Origin: Symsagittifera roscoffensis
Taxonomy: Eukaryota; Xenacoelomorpha; Acoela; Convolutidae
DNA: 64,000 nt
Reading direction: 5' to 3'
Assembly (NCBI RefSeq): GCF_963678635.1
Contig: NC_087068.1
Coordinates: 16,002,027 to 16,066,026, forward strand
Shown here: positions 52,465 through 64,000 of the stretch, in pieces
Position numbering within the stretch: position 1 is the first letter of the stretch
How the letters are laid out: each line of letters starts with the position of its first letter
Program-made: the position numbers and the translations under genes
The notes under the pieces: model-generated
Databases searched by the model: none
Told to the model about the DNA's origin: nothing
What the model saw: the letters and a program-made list of their open reading frames with translations, nothing else

Positions 52465-53298
52465 ACTAATTTGATGTTCTCGCTGAGGAAATATCATGGT
52501 AACAACATAAATTTGAATTTACAGGCTCAAATTAGTTTTTTTGGAAGCTCGAAATAAGCCTCAATTCTGATGATCGAAATAAGTCGACAAAAAAACTGTT
52601 CCAGAAAATATATCAGACAACTACTGCTCCAATCCATGCACAGGATTCTCATTAGCAGCTATGTTCTGTGTACATTTAGCCCAACTTTCTGGTATAGGCT
52701 CCCTTGAACTTTTGGCAAATGTGTCGTCAAAATATATCAAAATATATATGACCGTTTTTCAATTCCGGACAAAGTAGCTCTTTCATTTCTGTTATTTGTC
52801 ATTTTTGGACTAACTTCAGCCCATGAATTCAAATCCCTTGCATTGTTTGCAAGGTTGTTTTTTGATATCAAGAAGTTATGATATACTGAACAATTTACAC
52901 ATCGAAACAAAATTTCTCAATTTTTGAATGCGTAAATTAGCTAATCCCTTTCAATTAATTTCATCTAGCTATGTCAAAATGTCAGTCGAATATCTTAAAT
53001 ACATTACCAGGCCAAAGGCTTCGTAATGTAGTTGCAGAGAAAACGGCAAAAAAGTGAAAACAAAATTTTCATATGATTGTTGCAATCAAAAAGTTGCAAC
53101 TGCAACTTCTATTTCTCGTGACTGTATAACACTAACGTGAATTCTATTGGAATTTCAAGCATGTATGCTTCGGATAGACTTGGTATCTCACTCGTAAAAC
53201 AGAATGAATCTAAGCTTAAATAGTCTCGGTTCATAGTTTATGTAAAGAACACTATAAGAACAGCCGCCATCCATCAACTCGCACTTCTTCCAATTTAG

Positions 53299-56200
53299 TT
53301 ATGATCCAGCTCTCTCATTTTTCCTTTTTTCTTCGTTATACATTTTCTCCCATTCTTGACATTTAGCTTGTAGTGATTTAACCATATTTTGCAATGCTGG
53401 TAATCTTTGCACTTTTAGAGTTCTGTTTTCAGCCGCTAATGCTCTGTTATTCTTTGTCACCGAGTCCAGTGTAGCTTCTAAGAAGGCCACTTGCTTCGTT
53501 GTCATCGAACCTCCACCTTGCTCTTTTTGACTCTTAGTCGAGGGCCGCCCACCTGGTTCGGATTTTGGCTTCGCGTCGACTCCCGACTCTGCCGAGCTTC
53601 CACTTTCCTCCGACTGCGGCGCTGATTCGATTCGCTCCTTATTCTTCGCAAGAGCAGCATCCATGTTCTTTTTAATTTGCGACAGATTTTGAAGTTCTGC
53701 CTCTGATGATCCTTCCTGGAGTCCGGGAGAACTGGGAACGTCATCTCCCGGTTCCAGGTGATCGTTTGCTGCATCTTCGTCTTGTAAGGCTTCGGGTCCC
53801 GCTTCTCCAGGTTCGCCCATTTCCTGAACAGTTTCAAAACTCGGCCATGGCATTGGAAATAACAATCGCATTAAAAAATCTTAAGCATTCAGCGGGATGT
53901 CTTTTTGAACTTCACTCTTTTTTGAGTCACTTCAAAAGTTATTAAATCGGATGTTTCGTTCCATCACTGGAATTCATGAAGTAACTTATATTTTGAATGA
54001 AGAATAGCTTAAAATATTTTGAACTTTCAAACTATTTGAGGTCTCTGACAATTGAGGTTTCCGAAAAAAAATGGATCGGAAAAAGGCAGCAGTTGAAAAA
54101 AAAGCTGAAAAAACCACAAGCTAGATCTCAGTAAGATTAGATTGCCCCTTATCAGCCCTTCTCACTACTAACCCCATCTTCTCCTGGAGCGCCATCACTT
54201 CCTTCTGGAGGTCCATCGGATCCCGCCGCCTCCCCAGGCTCCATTGGTTCCCCGTCCTCTCCTGGTTCCCCTTCAGCGCCTGACTCCCCAGGTTTACCAT
54301 CTATACCTGGTTCTCCCTCGGCGCCTGGCTCTGGCGGTTCTCCTTCAGCGCCTGGCTCTGGCGGTTCTCCTTCGGCGCCTGGCTCTGGCGGTTCTCCATC
54401 GGCTCCTGGCTCTCCTTGCGATCCACGCATTCCTTCTTCTCCCATTCCTACACTACTTTTCAGTCTTTCATTGTCCGCCTTGGTTTTTTCAGCCATGACC
54501 TGCCATTGATCTTTCTCGTCATTCGTCTCGCCATTTTTAGCCTATAGATACACAATGACACAATCGAAAGACACAGTTGGAAAAGAGTCAATGTACTCGA
54601 GTAAAAAGAAAAAAATTAAAGACATATTTTTCGAAAAAGACCCAACTTTAGACTTTTTAAGACAAACAGATGTCCTTAAATCTCTTTGAATATCTAAAAC
54701 AATTTGAGATTTGAGAAAACTTAATCAATAGGTAAATTTATCATTCCGCTGGGAAATCTGAAAACTAAATTCCACTTTCGAAACTAGAAGTCGATCAAGT
54801 TATTTGTGACCCTTACATTTTTGCTGTTCAATAGTGGAGTTTGCCTTCCCTTTAACAAAAGAAATTAAGTGAACTTCAAAAGAAATCAAAAGTCAAACCG
54901 CGAAAAGGCAAATTTGAGCCTGAAGAAATAAACGAAAAAAAATCATCAGCACCTATATAAAAGTCTGAACTAAGTTCATTGACTCTAAAAAATTTCTATT
55001 GATCAACTTGATATTAAATATTTGAGAAGCTACAATGGATATAAATTAACACCTTTTCCTCTTCCAGTTTTTGAGTCAGGTCTCTTATCTGCTTTGCGTG
55101 TTCATCATGTAGCATCTGGAGGTCAGGATCCAGCTCCATGTTGGTCAAGCCATCCTCCCCATAGCCACCCTCTAAAAATTAATTAGATCATTCCACATAT
55201 AAATTTTTTACATGTCAATGAACTAGATTGAAGTTTTTTGGGCCGGCTGCATTCATTTCCTTCTGCCTCCCCATACACTGAAATACGTTTAAGAACTGCG
55301 TTTGCTTGAGACTTACCAACCCCCCCCCCCCCCACCCTCAGACTATTAAACGCTGGCAAACGCCTTTATAGAAAATTGTGTGTCGGTCTGGGTCAAAACT
55401 TCCGACTCAATTTTCTTTAAGCAAAACTAAAGAAACTACAAAACTGACTAATTTTTCTTTTAACGAAACTAAAGAAAAAAGCTTTTGAGATCCGTATGTG
55501 CAGAAGTCACGCCGATAAATCTATTTCTACCCATGCTTAAACTTTTAACAGTTTGATGTGAAACATTAAGCCCGACTGACCCTTTGCCATCTGAGCTATT
55601 CTGGCACTCCTCTCGTTGATCTTCTCCTGCAGCTCTTTCATCTCCTCGTGAGCTGACTTGAGTTCCGACTCCAGTTGGGATATCTTCTCTTTCGCCTGGT
55701 TCAACATGATCTTGTTCTCCACGTGCTCTTGTTCCCGTTCTCCCTTGTCCTCTTGCTCCTCCTGCAAAATAATGATAATAATCAAAAATAAGTTTCCTTA
55801 TTAAAACAAAATAAAATAGATCCTTTCATTGCAGTTATTAAGAGACACTTATTTGCGATGATGAGATGCAAACTTTCAGAACAATTTTTCAGGTGTCTCA
55901 TATAGCCCTTCTTCTCATTTTATGATATCATTTCGACTCGTTGACTCAAAGGAGTCTAATAAAGCACGTTGAATATTTATACTTCGGTTTAAAGAAGACT
56001 GAAAACTTTCCTCTCTTGCCTAAACAAGTTGAAGAGCGAGATTTATAAACTCGGTTATCACTTCATACAGTAGATGTCTTCACTTAGTCAATTGACCACA
56101 TTTTGAAGACACTGAGGCCAAAAAAATACATTTTCAGGCGCCAGGGCAACTAATAAAAAACTACCTTGCTGGGTCGGCGCCCATGTTCGCCATAGTGTTT

Positions 56201-59200
56201 CACTTTGGTCAGAAGCACTCTCACTGCATTCAGAGTCTCGTCTGGGTTGTTCAAGTCTGCCTCCACCTCGAACTCCTTCGACTCGGGGTCGTTGCTCACT
56301 ATCCTGCCCACGTCCTGGATGTCCTCCACAAGACGACCCAGCTGGGCTCCGACCTTTAATGAATATCTATCTAATCATGTTATTACAATTCATTAATTCT
56401 TTCCCGCTTTTCAGCCATTTCCATTCAAAGAACTGCTTTTATCCAGTTTTTTAATAAAATGGGGTCCAAACAGTGGTAACTGGACAAATAAAAAAAGTTA
56501 ATTTGAGTTATAAAAAAGCGACCTAGTGAACTAACTATCTAACGTTACGGAAACCAAGACTATTATGATCTGAGAGTAACAAATTTTCAAACACGGTTAT
56601 TTAAAAAAAACTATGCCTTTTTCACCTTCTGCTTGAGTTCCTCTGCTTCGGCCTGCTTTTGTTGTGCCTCCTCTTTTGCGCCGTCTATCTCTTTCTTGGC
56701 CTCCTCCACCTACAAAAAGAAAAATTTCATTTCGAATTAAATCGTAAAGACCTAAAAATAATAATTTAGTTCAAAATCTGGCAATATAAAAAACGATGCC
56801 GAGAAAATCTGTAAAGTAAAAAAATATAAGTTTAACTTCAGCTATTTTCTTTTAGCAGATAGCAACCACATTTTTTCACATCAGAGCCACTGGCAACATC
56901 ATTATTTTATTTATGACAAAAACGACGGACGTTTGACATGTTCCGACCTGCAACTAGACAAATACTTTCACACAATTCAACTTCACGCCATTTCCTATGT
57001 GAATTCCTGTTCTATTATTCACCTCTTTAAATGGGTTTAAAACACAGGCAACCGAATAAACAAATCGAATTCGACCAACAAAAACGTTTTTTTTTACCCA
57101 TTATAGCCCCCACTCCAGCCAAGAAACAAAAACATTATAGCCATCCAGGTTCATGGTTTTACTTATACGAATTTGTGGCTATATTTTGCTTATGGGTTAT
57201 AATTGGAAAGAGCTCAGAAAAAGATCGGAATAAAGTGAATAAACGGAGGAGAGCTGACCTGCTGTTTTGCCTGTTGCACTTCTTCGTCCTTTTGTTTGAC
57301 GGCCTCCTTGGCCTGCTGCACCTGCTCTTCCGACCCCTTGTGTCCCTCCTCCAGCCGTCTGTTCCTCTCCTTGTACTGCTCTATCTGCTGATTGGCAGCC
57401 TCTATCGCACTCTTCGCCTTCGATGAATCTCCTTGCGCCTCCTTCAGCAACTTCTCGTTCTCTTTCATCTAAAAATATTATATACGAATGGAGCTGAGCT
57501 GAATGCTATACTAATCATGTCGTATGATACTTGAATTTAAAACGAAATCAATACATTCTGATTTTTTAAGTTTTTTTTCTATAGCAAGGAAAAAAGAATT
57601 TCTTTTGATAAAAAAACTACCATTTCAATTTTTCAGTCGTTTTTTTTCTTCAAATTGTTGGGCAATAAATGTCTTAATATATAGATATCGAATTTCGAAC
57701 TGCCACAAATTTTAGATATATTTTTTCAAAACCATTAACTGATTGGTTATTGAAATCAGAGATCAACCATTAGGTCCATGACATGACTTACCTTTTCTTC
57801 CAGTTCGTTTTTGGCTTTTTCTAGGTTTCCCATGTCTTCGTCTTTCTCGTCCACCAGTTTGTTCAGCTTGGCCTTTTCCTCTTTCAACTGTTTCGTCTTC
57901 AACTCCACTTCTTCTTTCAGCACCGCCAGCACGTCTTCGGGCACCTATCAAAACAAGTATGAACGATCATTTTGTACAACAACAATGATGATTTTGTACA
58001 AAATGAAAGCAACTATCTTTGGAAATGATTTAAAGCCTTCGATTACCTGTACTGGATCAAAAAATAAATCTCCCATAAATGATCCCTTAAATAATAACAC
58101 GCAACAAGTTTCATGTTTTACTACCTCTCCGGCAGCTCCGCTCTCGTCGCCCGTGTCGGAAGTGTCTGCGTTTGATTCGTCCCCCTCCGAGATGCGACTT
58201 CCGTCTTTTGACTTTTCTGTGCCCGAAAAGTAAACAAAACAACACAACAACAAAGGGCACATTCCGTCGCACACTCTCGAAAAAAAATACCACAAATTAA
58301 GTCAAGATTTGAAATAATTTTGAAAATTGAATCCCTGCCTTGTTTTTCACCAAAAATAACTTAACAAAAGCTTGATAAACTTTTCTGAATAATCAATTTA
58401 CTTGATACAAAATGAAATACGAACGCAATGATTGACGGTTAAAAATCGCGGTACCCAACTTTTGGAATAATTATCATTGGTTTGAAAAAACGAAGTCCGC
58501 CAAAACATAACCCCCATCTAAAAAACGGTGACTAAAGAGTGTGCGACATAGTGAGCCCTCTCTTGATGTCAATCAAATACAGTTCAATTCAATCTCACTT
58601 GATGACTTCTTCTTCTTGGCCTTCGAACCCTTGGCCTTCGAGGTGGCAATCGAGGTCCTATAACAGTCATGGACAATTCAGTTATAATTTTATTTTTCAT
58701 TAAATAATGGCAAATCAAACATTATGTACAAAAGAATAGCAATGAGTGGACAGCTAACGAACCTATAAGGGTTGCATAACGCTGGTCGACATGAACGAAT
58801 TAAGTGGACATGATCAGAAATGACAAGAGAGTAGCTCGAGATAGTATAAGAACTTCCTCCATTAAATGTACGATTTAATCAGTGGAGTGCGCAGAAACTT
58901 CTTTACCAGCAGGTGCGGCATTTTGAAAACTTTTGGTTGAAAAAATGTGGATTCTTAATATAACACTGCGCTCGCATGTGTAAATACTTAGCTTTCAAGG
59001 CGTCGGTAACAAATGAATGTGTAAGAAAAACAAAATTCCCACCCTTTTAGTGCACAATGGTTAAAAAACGTAAAATATAACCCAAATTATATTCAAAAAG
59101 AAAATTTATCACGTGGAAAAAACACGACTCAAAATTTATCCGCTGTTAAAGATTATTTTCGTTAAATCTGTCAAAAAAAGTAATGTATACGCCAGTAGAA

Positions 59201-62200
59201 GGGAAAATAATTTCTTGTTTCATAGTGGTTTGGAAGAATGGACACTGCAATTTAAAAAAAAAACAAAAAACAGGCCATAACTACACTTTCCTCGACAGTC
59301 TGTCCTTGAGACGCTCCTTGTCTCTGAGCTCATTCGGGTCTCCCTCGTCCCCGTCTGCATCATTATCTTCATCGCCATCATCATCATCATCATCTCCGTC
59401 CTTTCCCTTCTTCCCCCCACCCTTTGTGTCGAAATCCATGCCCTTCTCAACCAGCTTGATCAACTGGTCAATGTCAATCTATGAAGGCATGCGAGAATGA
59501 AAACAAGAAATGGATCCTACCCGAAAATCTAAATTGAGGCGATTTTTGTCACAATACTACAATAATTGAGGGATTACAACATTGATTTTAATAGTAGAAA
59601 AAGGGTGGGTTTCCAAGATTTAATCATATTATACAAAAAAGCATGACTCGCAATGTTTTTTTTTCTGACAGGAAGAAGCCAACAAAACAAAAGCGTGATA
59701 AGCAACAAATTGCGATAAGAAGTAAATTAAGTTATCAGCAAGCAATTACAGAAAAAGCAGAAAAAACGGGAACCCATAAACACTTAAAAAGTCAAATGCA
59801 AAAATAAAGCCTCAAAAGTGTCATCCCAAAAATAAAAGCCGCAAAAATTAAAATTCGATATAATTTATCAAAAAGGCGTTTCAAACGAGCTTTTATTCTT
59901 CTAAGTGTCTATTATTCACTTTTTAAAACTGATCATACTCCTTTATTTCAGGCACTTCAAAACAAAAAAAAACTATTTGGGAATTAATTTAAAACTCAGT
60001 GATACTTTGCGGGGCAAAGAGTTAATAAATAGCAACTCCAGTTTGAGAGGAGAATGCTACCACTCCAAATACTGACCTGTTCTTTCTTCTTGGGCTCCTT
60101 CTTATCTCTCCACTGCTTCGTCTCTTTGCACAGCTTCAGCACCAACTCCTTCACCTTGTCCATGTGTTTGTTCACTTTCACAAACCGATTTCTCCACTCG
60201 GCTGCCGAAACCTTAACATGTTTCGCGAATGAAAACAAAAATTAAGTCAATAAACACGAAGGCAAAATCAAGTCGTTGCAAAATCTAGGAAAATAAAAAT
60301 TTTACACTGATTGTATACAGCAGTTTTGACATTTTCGTTGACATAATGCCACAAACATCAGGCAAATACTATATTGCAATACTCAAACTAGCCCTTTTTA
60401 GCTTTAAATATAGCTTTGATAGCAATATTTCACTAGGGTTAGAACAAATTAGAAACTCCAATTACACAAGTAAAACAATTCTTATTTGCTTAAGATGTTT
60501 ATACCTCGACGTTGGCCTTTACGACGTTCTTGATGGTCTTGGCTCTCACTCCGAATTGGAGGGTGGAGATTGTCTCTCCCTCGTTGTACTGAGCAGGCGA
60601 CACACAGATAATCACAGTTGTCCTCGCATTTCCACCCAGACTTTGCTGCAAAAAAACTATGTTTATTCAATCATTTAAATAACAAGAACTACTTAATTCA
60701 AAAACAAAAACAAATGAGTTCTTGCATGTCCTTTTGTTGTCGGCTGGATACTCGTCATACAATTATCTTCAACGAAATTTCCAATTGGGGCTTATTGTCG
60801 ATGCATTGACCAAACAATTTTCGCGAAGACATCTTACGCGTTATTATAAATTGGTAACAAGAAGTCAATCATTAAATTCTAAGAGGAGGCGGTTCAGGAT
60901 AGGGTATGACCTTCAGCAGTGCTGCCTTTTAAAGCCACCCTCCTACAAAAAGTACACAAATTTCACCTGAAGAATCCTAGTCAATTTACTGTCTCTGTAG
61001 GGCACGTGTGCTCTGTTGTTCTCAGTCAGTGCCGAGATCACATTGCCCAGACAGGACAGAGACTTGTTGATGTTCTTCGCCTCCGTTAGTCTCTCTCCTT
61101 CGGCCCCCGATTTGCTCACTTTCTCACTGCCTGCCAGATCCACAAGGTACAGTCGACCAGTGGTCTTCTTGTGGTTCTCCTTGTCATCTGAAGAACACAA
61201 AAAGATTCCAACGGTTTGCATTCGGCATTTTTGAATTTAGAATTAATTTTACAAAATTGTATACCTTTCTCACTGTAATTCTAGACCCGCTATGACCTAA
61301 TCGGTATTAAAAAACTAGCACTGCAAATGTTTGCACCATTTACTCAAGAAGCCTTCTCACCCTGAACGACTACCATTTGGAAGACGGAGTGGGATCTGCT
61401 GCTCCTCTCATTCATGTTAGTGCCTGCTGTGTGTCTGTTCTTTTTCCCCTTATTAATCAGCACATTGATCTCTTTCGAACTGTTGCAGTTCTCCTCCGTC
61501 AGATTCTAAAACACAATCAACCATTGCCGGTTACTGTGCGAGTAGCACACAAGGTTCCGATCACAGCGATTTAAAAAAAAACTATTTTTCTTCAAATTTG
61601 TTTTTTTTTGGGTGTGTGTGTGCAGAGAGAGAGAGAGAGAGAGAAAAAAATCAATCTTGAAAATAATACTAATTGAGTTATTATTGCAAGCTTCGGAACA
61701 AAAACCACCCAAAAAGTTTTTTATAGCTTAATAAAATTCGCAAATTGGAAACTTTTTTCAAATTTTATTATATCAATCGAAGCATGATTCGTCTTGCTTA
61801 ATATGATATATCACTTGACTTTATCTGACTTTAATTTTTAACACCTGATTTTGCAAGGAAAAGAATGGGAAGTTACAAAGGAAAAACTGAAATACACTCG
61901 AATACACTCAGTGGTCGGAAAAAAATTCAAGCAATACATTTGCTCTGCCCAATACCCACCTTATAGCGCGTTTTAACCAGGATACAAGTTGGCTTGGATC
62001 ACTCACTCAAAAATAAAGTTTCATTTTTCGATAGTGAGGTTTCCATTTCTTATCTCGATGATGAAATCTTTATGCCATACGAAGCACTTCAAATAAAGTG
62101 AGCAGTCATCAATTCAAATCTACGACATATTATTCAGAAGCAACCAAATCGTTTCCACTGACAACACTCACCTTAACATATGGTGACCTGAACTTGTCTT

Positions 62201-62377
62201 CGTGAATGGGCAGATTGGTCTTGGATTTATCCAGCAGATCCCTGATCACTTCATTGTATATCTCGAAGTATGCCACCTTCACATTCAAACTCACTTTCTT
62301 CTCCTCTTTACTGTGCTCGTAGATGTCTTCTATGATTCGAGGGATGATGCCTTTCATCTCTTTGTCCTTCAGCTCAC
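53299..62377 (-). CDS. Kinesin-1 heavy chain (5' end outside window)
   Basis: Sixteen exons fit in frame: 62377–62172, 61505–61361, 61187–60967, 60645–60505, 60211–60077, 59478–59285, 58657–58599, 58216–58125, 57944–57792, 57468–57259, 56709–56626, 56353–56165, 55761–55581, 55171–55053, 54541–54173, 53823–53299 (about 1006 codons). The motor part shows [17 protein letters not shown], switch [12 protein letters not shown], switch [11 protein letters not shown] and [16 protein letters not shown]; the P-loop exon is missing, beyond 64000. Neck, Asp-rich insert (exon 6), long coiled coils and a tail segment ([25 protein letters not shown]) follow. It drives plus-end transport on microtubules. The usual C-terminal IAK autoinhibitory motif is not seen, and exon 15 is collagen-like. 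Confidence 0.9.
54308..54420 (-). repeat. 27-bp coding minisatellite in kinesin exon 15
   Basis: Three to four copies of a 27-base unit encode the 9-residue repeat GEPPEPGAE. It explains part of the collagen-like segment. Confidence 0.88.
59345..59400 (-). repeat. Asp/Glu codon run in kinesin exon 6
   Basis: A (TCA/TCG)n-like run on the plus strand encodes a stretch of about seven Asp within an acidic insert after the neck. It is likely length-variable. Confidence 0.75.
61623..61644. repeat. (GA)n / (GT)n microsatellite in a kinesin intron
   Basis: A simple-sequence run in the intron between exons 1 and 2 of the visible part. Confidence 0.85.
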
Positions 62378-64000
62378 CTATGAACCAATACACTTTTTCA
62401 CGTGATATCGTAATGAGCTCAAACTACATTGTCGAAAAACTTAGAACCAAAAACAGATTGCATCCTATTGACTAAAATCTATTCAGAATTTTCAAAATGA
62501 ATATCGAAGTCCCCAAAAAATAAGTTTTCCGATTTTATTTTGGTAATTTGAGTTTGAAATGTTTTCGTTCATACCGGAGCCCCAAAAAACGAAACCATTT
62601 GGTGCATATATTGGAGTTAATCATCAATAGTTTATAATGATTACAGACAACCTTTCCAAACTTATACTGAGGATAATTTCATTGCTTCATAAGTTATTCG
62701 GCATTATTAATCCGACCATTGAAAATGGGGAGGAACTTTGTATTCGGCAGTGTTTCAGTTTTTTTTGTTTTCCACGCAAATCCAGCTACAACAATAAATC
62801 ATCGGATTGGGTTAAGTGATATATCATATTAAAGCATTGTCAGTCGTGATTCGCAAGACATTTAAAAATTTTGAAAAAGATTTCCAAGAGTTGAGATAAA
62901 CCGGTTTGAAATTTTCGATTTTTCGTCTTAATTCGAGCGAATAAAGCAAGCGAGCAGGCTTACAACAGCTTAATTAGGAGAAATTTAAAATTTAAGCCCT
63001 AATTACTTAATTTTAAGCAAGTAAAACTAATGTTTGGAGTTTTGTAGCTCCATTCTGGGAACAAAAAAAACTTTCTGCAAACAAATTGGGAAAAAAATTG
63101 AAACCTTTTGATTTTTTTGTTTTTGTTTCTCTAGTCAATTTTCTAAAAAAAATGTTTGTGTATTATTTGCCTGTATTACTGTGAATGTCAAATATGCTTG
63201 AAATATAGTTTTACATCCGAATTTTTTAACATCCCACACAGAAAAACTAATTTGAGAAAAAAACAAAGCTTTATCTTGTAGTTTTTTCAAAGACTATGGT
63301 CAAAACATTCTGTGCTACTTGCACAGTAACCGGATTTCCTTGTTTTTAATTAACTTTATTAGCACTAATACGTTCAAAGAGATCACTTGTTGGGATAGAT
63401 TATATGACATATCTCATCCATTGATTGTTGCAGCTATACAGCTCTTTACCCTAACTTCAATTTGAAAAATAAATATATACACAGAGGCGAAGCTGCGCTT
63501 CTCAAACACTAGAGAGAAAAAGCAGCTCTATAAAGTGACATAAAGAAAAGGTATAAAAAAGCCTTGAAGAAAAAAATTTTGCTGTGGCGGATTCGATCCT
63601 ATGACCAGGAGATTTAAAGACCTCTGTACTCGCATCTACGCCATGGGCCCTTGACAATTTGCCAACAAATAAAAGAGGTTCATATGCAAACAAATTTTGA
63701 ATGGGATACAGCACAAGTGGCAGCAACTACAAATAGACACAATTTAGCATGTTATAATTTGGACTATAAAAAAATGAAGTCATCCACAGTAACTTTGCAT
63801 GTCACAAATTGGGAATAATAAAGCCAAATTATGTATAAATTATGCATTACAAAAAAAACTGCGATATATTGAATTGGAAAATTTCGGAAATTGAGTTTTT
63901 ATTATTGTACACTTGTTTGAAACAAATTGCTTTTTTGGGTTCATTTGATGAATTAAAAATACATCAACTGTGTTAACTTATTACTAATCGAATGTCAAAG
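62378..64000 (-). other. Kinesin intron, extends past window
   Basis: I found no P-loop or N-terminal motor exon here. A tRNA-like SINE head in reverse lies at about 63583–63652 (B-box GGATCGAATCC on the minus strand, A-box-like TGGCGTAGATGCGAG). The rest is AT-rich. Confidence 0.5.

Noticed and set aside
55320-55336. Poly-C run as a regulatory site
   Set aside because: It is a simple-sequence run in a kinesin intron with no supporting context.

Overview
This is animal nuclear DNA. Four host genes have canonical GT–AG introns and are clearly metazoan, and three different classes of transposable element are present. The species cannot be fixed from sequence alone. An invertebrate is likely, because env-bearing Ty3/gypsy (errantivirus-like) elements, hAT-type MITEs and tRNA-derived SINEs sit close together in AT-rich DNA.

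Layout. 1–2900: AT-rich DNA with a ~293-bp tandem duplication and a ~200-bp foldback repeat. 2907–3417 (−): the first two exons of a SELENOS/VIMP gene. 4902–6893: a ~2-kb solitary LTR remnant that carries decayed copies of two LTR-encoded ORFs. 6924–7800 (+): coding-like fragments I cannot name. 8611–25407 (−): a complete 16.8-kb env-bearing Ty3/gypsy element (element 1), with 4127-bp LTRs, a 5-bp target duplication, PBS, PPT, gag, pol, env and a textbook −1 frameshift signal. Each of its LTRs carries two ORFs on the opposite strand. ORF A looks like an integrase-type zinc finger joined to an OTU-like protease; ORF B is unknown. 26371–41133 (−): a second, unrelated env-bearing element of 14.8 kb (element 2), with 388-bp LTRs and a 5-bp target duplication. 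Its pol is broken, and it carries cargo: a TARG1/OARD1-like macrodomain ORF downstream of pol and, on the other strand, a JmjC-like oxygenase gene and a small membrane-protein ORF.

41.3–64 kb is mostly host DNA on the minus strand: a FERM-domain protein (42890–45541), a complete four-exon HSDL2 with a peroxisomal SKL end (46051–47994), a repeat-rich spacer with two hAT-type MITEs and tRNA-like SINEs (48.2–53.0 kb), and sixteen exons of kinesin-1 heavy chain (53299–62377; the P-loop exons lie beyond the window). The kinesin stalk contains an unusual collagen-like Gly-Glu-Pro segment.

The most interesting material is the retroelement cargo. Element 1 places genes inside its LTRs, so every integration doubles them, and a diverged LTR lineage nearby shows mostly silent differences in the same ORFs. 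Element 2 pairs a predicted ADP-ribose hydrolase with a JmjC-type enzyme; these look like accessory genes that could act on host defence or chromatin. These roles are inferred from protein families, not demonstrated.
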